Of a DNA stretch of 64,000 bases, positions 62,111 through 64,000 are shown piece after piece. Within the stretch, counting starts at the first letter, position 1; each line of letters opens with the position of its first letter. The translations under genes and the position numbers were made by a program. Under the pieces are notes generated by a model that worked only from the letters and a program-made list of their open reading frames with translations, had not been told where the DNA came from and searched no databases. This DNA is from an uncultured Bacteroidales bacterium (GTDB lineage: Bacteria > Bacteroidota > Bacteroidia > Bacteroidales > F082), in assembly GCA_905234275.1 (NCBI GenBank), contig CAJOHD010000008.1:1-64000 (forward strand). Direction: 5' to 3'.

Positions 62111-62934
62111 AGATTTGGCTCTTTAATTTTAAAAATCAAACTGCTTTGAAATGATACGCCAGTGTATTGATTCATTGTTGCGGAAACATCAATAACTACG
62201 CGGTTTAGCGTATATCCGACACCAAAACTTGCCGTCGCTGGATTGGTGTGTACGCCAACACGAACGTAAAAATCCTTTAAAGTGTTGTATTCCAATCCAA
62301 AACGGTAGTCAAGGCTGCTATCAGAGTTGTATTCAACCTCTGAAGTCGCTAGAAAGTCTTTCGTCACCTGATATGACAATCCGAATCTGAAAATCACTGG
62401 AACTCTTTCATTATGAATGGTTTTCAGTTTTACGTTGATAGGGTTGAAGATATAAACTCCTATACATAAGTCGTCGGTAATGTCGGATTGTATGCCAAAT
62501 TCAAACGTTGCCGTTCGTCGTTTGGCATATTCATCGGAAAAGCTAAACATCAGATAGTCAAGCTTTAAGCCCATTTTAAGATGGGGACCGAAAGCGCGTG
62601 CATACGCCAGTCCGAGTTTGTTTTCGTTGAAGTTTTCAAACCCGAATCGACTGTATGACAGCCCCAATGTACCGATTTTCATTGGCATGACGAGAGCGGT
62701 GTTGTAAAAACTAAGCTCCTTCATGAAAAACCGGTTTTCGTAAGATAATCCGACGCTGAAAAACCGATAATCGGCCATTCCAGCTGGATTGTTTTGAATG
62801 CTCCAGAAGTCGTTTAACGACACTGAACAATTGCCCATCGCATTGCTGCGAGCACCTGCAATACCTGATAAATCCCAGGAAAAGCAATGATAACCGAATA
62901 GGAATAATCCTATTAATAAAAGGTTTCTCTTCAT
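62107..62934 (-). CDS. FadL/PorV-like outer-membrane protein
   Basis: The 275-residue protein has a signal peptide (GYHCFS) and a PorV/PorQ-type opening (GARSNAMGNCSVSLNDFWSIQNNPAGMADY). Alternating beta-strands continue to the end, ending in VSFQSSLIFKIKEPNL. This is the FadL-like fold used by T9SS accessory and transport proteins. ATG 62934 is chosen over an upstream in-frame ATG at 62967 because of the signal peptide. It is coupled to the barrel gene. Confidence 0.75.
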   Translation of the reverse strand: MKRNLLLIGLFLFGYHCFSWDLSGIAGARSNAMGNCSVSLNDFWSIQNNPAGMADYRFFSVGLSYENRFFMKELSFYNTALVMPMKIGTLGLSYSRFGFENFNENKLGLAYARAFGPHLKMGLKLDYLMFSFSDEYAKRRTATFEFGIQSDITDDLCIGVYIFNPINVKLKTIHNERVPVIFRFGLSYQVTKDFLATSEVEYNSDSSLDYRFGLEYNTLKDFYVRVGVHTNPATASFGVGYTLNRVVIDVSATMNQYTGVSFQSSLIFKIKEPNL

Positions 62935-62964
62935 TTTATTTAGTTTTTGTTGACTTATTTTTTG

Positions 62965-62972
62965 CAAAGATA
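62965..62972 (-). promoter_or_regulatory. -7 promoter box of the FadL-like/barrel operon
   Basis: CAAAGATA on + (TATCTTTG on -), 30 bases before ATG 62934. Confidence 0.65.
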
Positions 62973-62995
62973 TACTTTTTTTCTGAAAAAAATAT

Positions 62996-63003
62996 TAACT
63001 TTG
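62996..63003 (+). promoter_or_regulatory. -7 promoter box of the DUF456 gene
   Basis: TAACTTTG, 16 bases before ATG 63020. Confidence 0.55.
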
Positions 63004-63019
63004 TGCAAAATTTTTTGAT

Positions 63020-63538
63020 ATGGATTATGTTTTGATGATTTCAGCCATTGTGGTGATAATTATAGGTTTAATCGGTGATATTGTCCCGGGAATTCCTGGC
63101 ACTCCAGTGAGTTATCTGGCATTGTTGCTTATACATTGGACCGACAGAATCAGCTATTCGCCACAATTCCTCTTTATGACAGGTTTGATATGTGCGGCGA
63201 TTACCGTTCTCGATTATGTTGTCCCGGTTTGGGGCACTAAGAAATTCGGGGGCACCAAGGCCGGAACACGCGGAAGCACTATTGGTTTGATAGTTGGTAT
63301 TTTGGTATTGCCAATGCTCGGAATCGTTCTCGGACCTTTCGGTTTGATTGGAATTCTTGGCGGACCATTTGTAGGAGCTTATATCGGTGAAAAGATGGGC
63401 GGCACACCCGACAACAAGGCTTGGCGCTCGGCTTTCGGCTCGTTCATCGGTTTCCTCGCAGGAACATTTATGAAGATAGTTTATACTTTAGTCATTGGTT
63501 TTTATGTTATTAGAGATATAATTAATGCATTTTTTTAA
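63020..63538 (+). CDS. DUF456 membrane protein
   Basis: The 172-residue protein has four to five membrane spans with the DUF456 patterns GLIGDIVPGIPGTPVSYLALL and GSTIGLIVGILVLPMLGIVLGPFG. It is an inner-membrane protein of unknown function. A peptidase C69 gene starts nine bases downstream. Confidence 0.88.
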   Translation: MDYVLMISAIVVIIIGLIGDIVPGIPGTPVSYLALLLIHWTDRISYSPQFLFMTGLICAAITVLDYVVPVWGTKKFGGTKAGTRGSTIGLIVGILVLPMLGIVLGPFGLIGILGGPFVGAYIGEKMGGTPDNKAWRSAFGSFIGFLAGTFMKIVYTLVIGFYVIRDIINAFF

Positions 63539-63547
63539 TTGAAAATT

Positions 63548-64000
63548 ATGAAAGTATTCAAAACATTATTGATGATATTGCTCCTGGTTGTGGGAGTGAA
63601 ATCTTTTGCATGCACTAACTTTTTAGTGACAAAAGGCGTTTCAGTTGACGGTTCGAATTTCATAACCTACGCTGCTGACTCACATATCCGTTATGGCGAG
63701 CTATATTTTACTCCTGCCGCCGATTGGGCTGAAGGTTCGATGCGTACAATTTACGACCGTAGTACAAACGCGATTAGAGGTTACGTGCCTCAACCTGCGC
63801 ACACATATCAGGTGGTTGGCTACATCAATGAGCATCAAGTGGCAATGGGCGAGACGACATTCGGAGGTCGCGAGGAACTTATTGATCATAACGGTCTTAT
63901 CGATTATGGCAGCCTGATGTTTATGGCTCTCGAACGCAGCAAATCGGCTCGTGAAGCTATCAAGGTGATGGCTGATCTTGTTGAAGAATATGGCTATGGC
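63548..64000 (+). CDS. C69-family dipeptidase (partial, start only)
   Basis: The first 151 codons are in the window. A signal peptide (MKVFKTLLMILLLVVGVKSF) ends at ACTNFLVTKG, where the cysteine is the N-terminal nucleophile expected of peptidase C69 (Ntn hydrolase), followed by SVDGSNFITYAADSH. The fold continues past the right edge. The substrate is probably dipeptides in the periplasm. Confidence 0.82.
   Translation, partial: MKVFKTLLMILLLVVGVKSFACTNFLVTKGVSVDGSNFITYAADSHIRYGELYFTPAADWAEGSMRTIYDRSTNAIRGYVPQPAHTYQVVGYINEHQVAMGETTFGGREELIDHNGLIDYGSLMFMALERSKSAREAIKVMADLVEEYGYG

Noticed and set aside
1..64000. tRNA, rRNA or insertion-sequence genes
   Set aside because: I read the spacers on both strands and found no cloverleaf, rRNA or transposase signature.

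Overview
The window is chromosomal DNA of a Bacteroidota bacterium, most likely an uncultured gut-type member of the Bacteroidales. The reasons are promoters of the form TAnnTTTG placed 5 to 50 bases before start codons, few Shine-Dalgarno sites, several secreted proteins with type IX secretion (T9SS) C-terminal sorting domains (both type A and the CHU_C type B form), PorQ, a long NusB, a type I gapA, and many SusD-free surface lipoproteins. I cannot name a species. No tRNA, rRNA, CRISPR array or insertion-sequence transposase is visible, and no gene-free stretch exceeds 300 bases.

Layout. (1) 1-2756: a string of displaced Rhs C-terminal modules. Rhs-core fragments lead into a toxin-like tip with an HELIH zinc-protease motif. 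They alternate with membrane-bound or exported proteins that look like cognate immunity proteins; two of these are paralogues. (2) 2757-6141: a divergent pair made of a polysaccharide flippase and a GT2 glycosyltransferase fused to a sugar-phosphate-transferase-like tail. (3) 6186-22778: mostly housekeeping genes: nusB, porQ, recF, a DciA-like gene, efp, an lpxD-like gene and gapA, then a DUF362 T9SS protein, a Sel1/MORN protein, a T9SS esterase, ogt, a CGCAxxGCC-type protein, a 1380-residue dikinase-like protein and reverse rubrerythrin. (4) 22883-33036: a host-glycan sugar cluster: GH109 lipoprotein, NahK-like kinase, MFS transporter, nucleotidyltransferase, galactokinase, a large secreted T9SS protein and a GH29 fucosidase. 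Together these could release, import and activate GalNAc, galactose and fucose from mucin-type glycans. (5) 33014-38981: coaE-ybbR-yajC-DUF1573, a T9SS type B protein, and a clpB without its N-terminal domain. (6) 39112-49869: an accessory defence-like island between two core genes (clpB and rpsP). It holds a Fic protein with a palindromic operator, two overlapping DUF262 genes, a YopX-like gene behind twin inverted repeats, a small PD-(D/E)XK-like protein, a WYL regulator coupled to a DEDDh exonuclease, and a DpnII-like restriction-modification operon. In that operon the Dam methylase and the DpnII nuclease are one polypeptide, and an unknown gene sits between it and the second methylase. (7) 49975-64000: rpsP, an exonuclease-fused dnaE, a TPR/transmembrane regulator with a TlpA-like gene and tiny peptides, trxA directly abutting a DUF58 gene in frame, two outer-membrane proteins, a DUF456 gene, and the start of a C69 dipeptidase.

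The most interesting signals are the Dam-DpnII fusion operon with its unknown middle gene, the Rhs module array, a family of palindromic elements of which two copies lie in frame inside protein genes, the twin operators in the island, and the peptide/TlpA/TPR-regulator locus. A single palindrome family (core GTCATTTCGA / TCGAAATGAC) occurs at eight places. All functions are read from sequence motifs and recalled family features; no database search was run.
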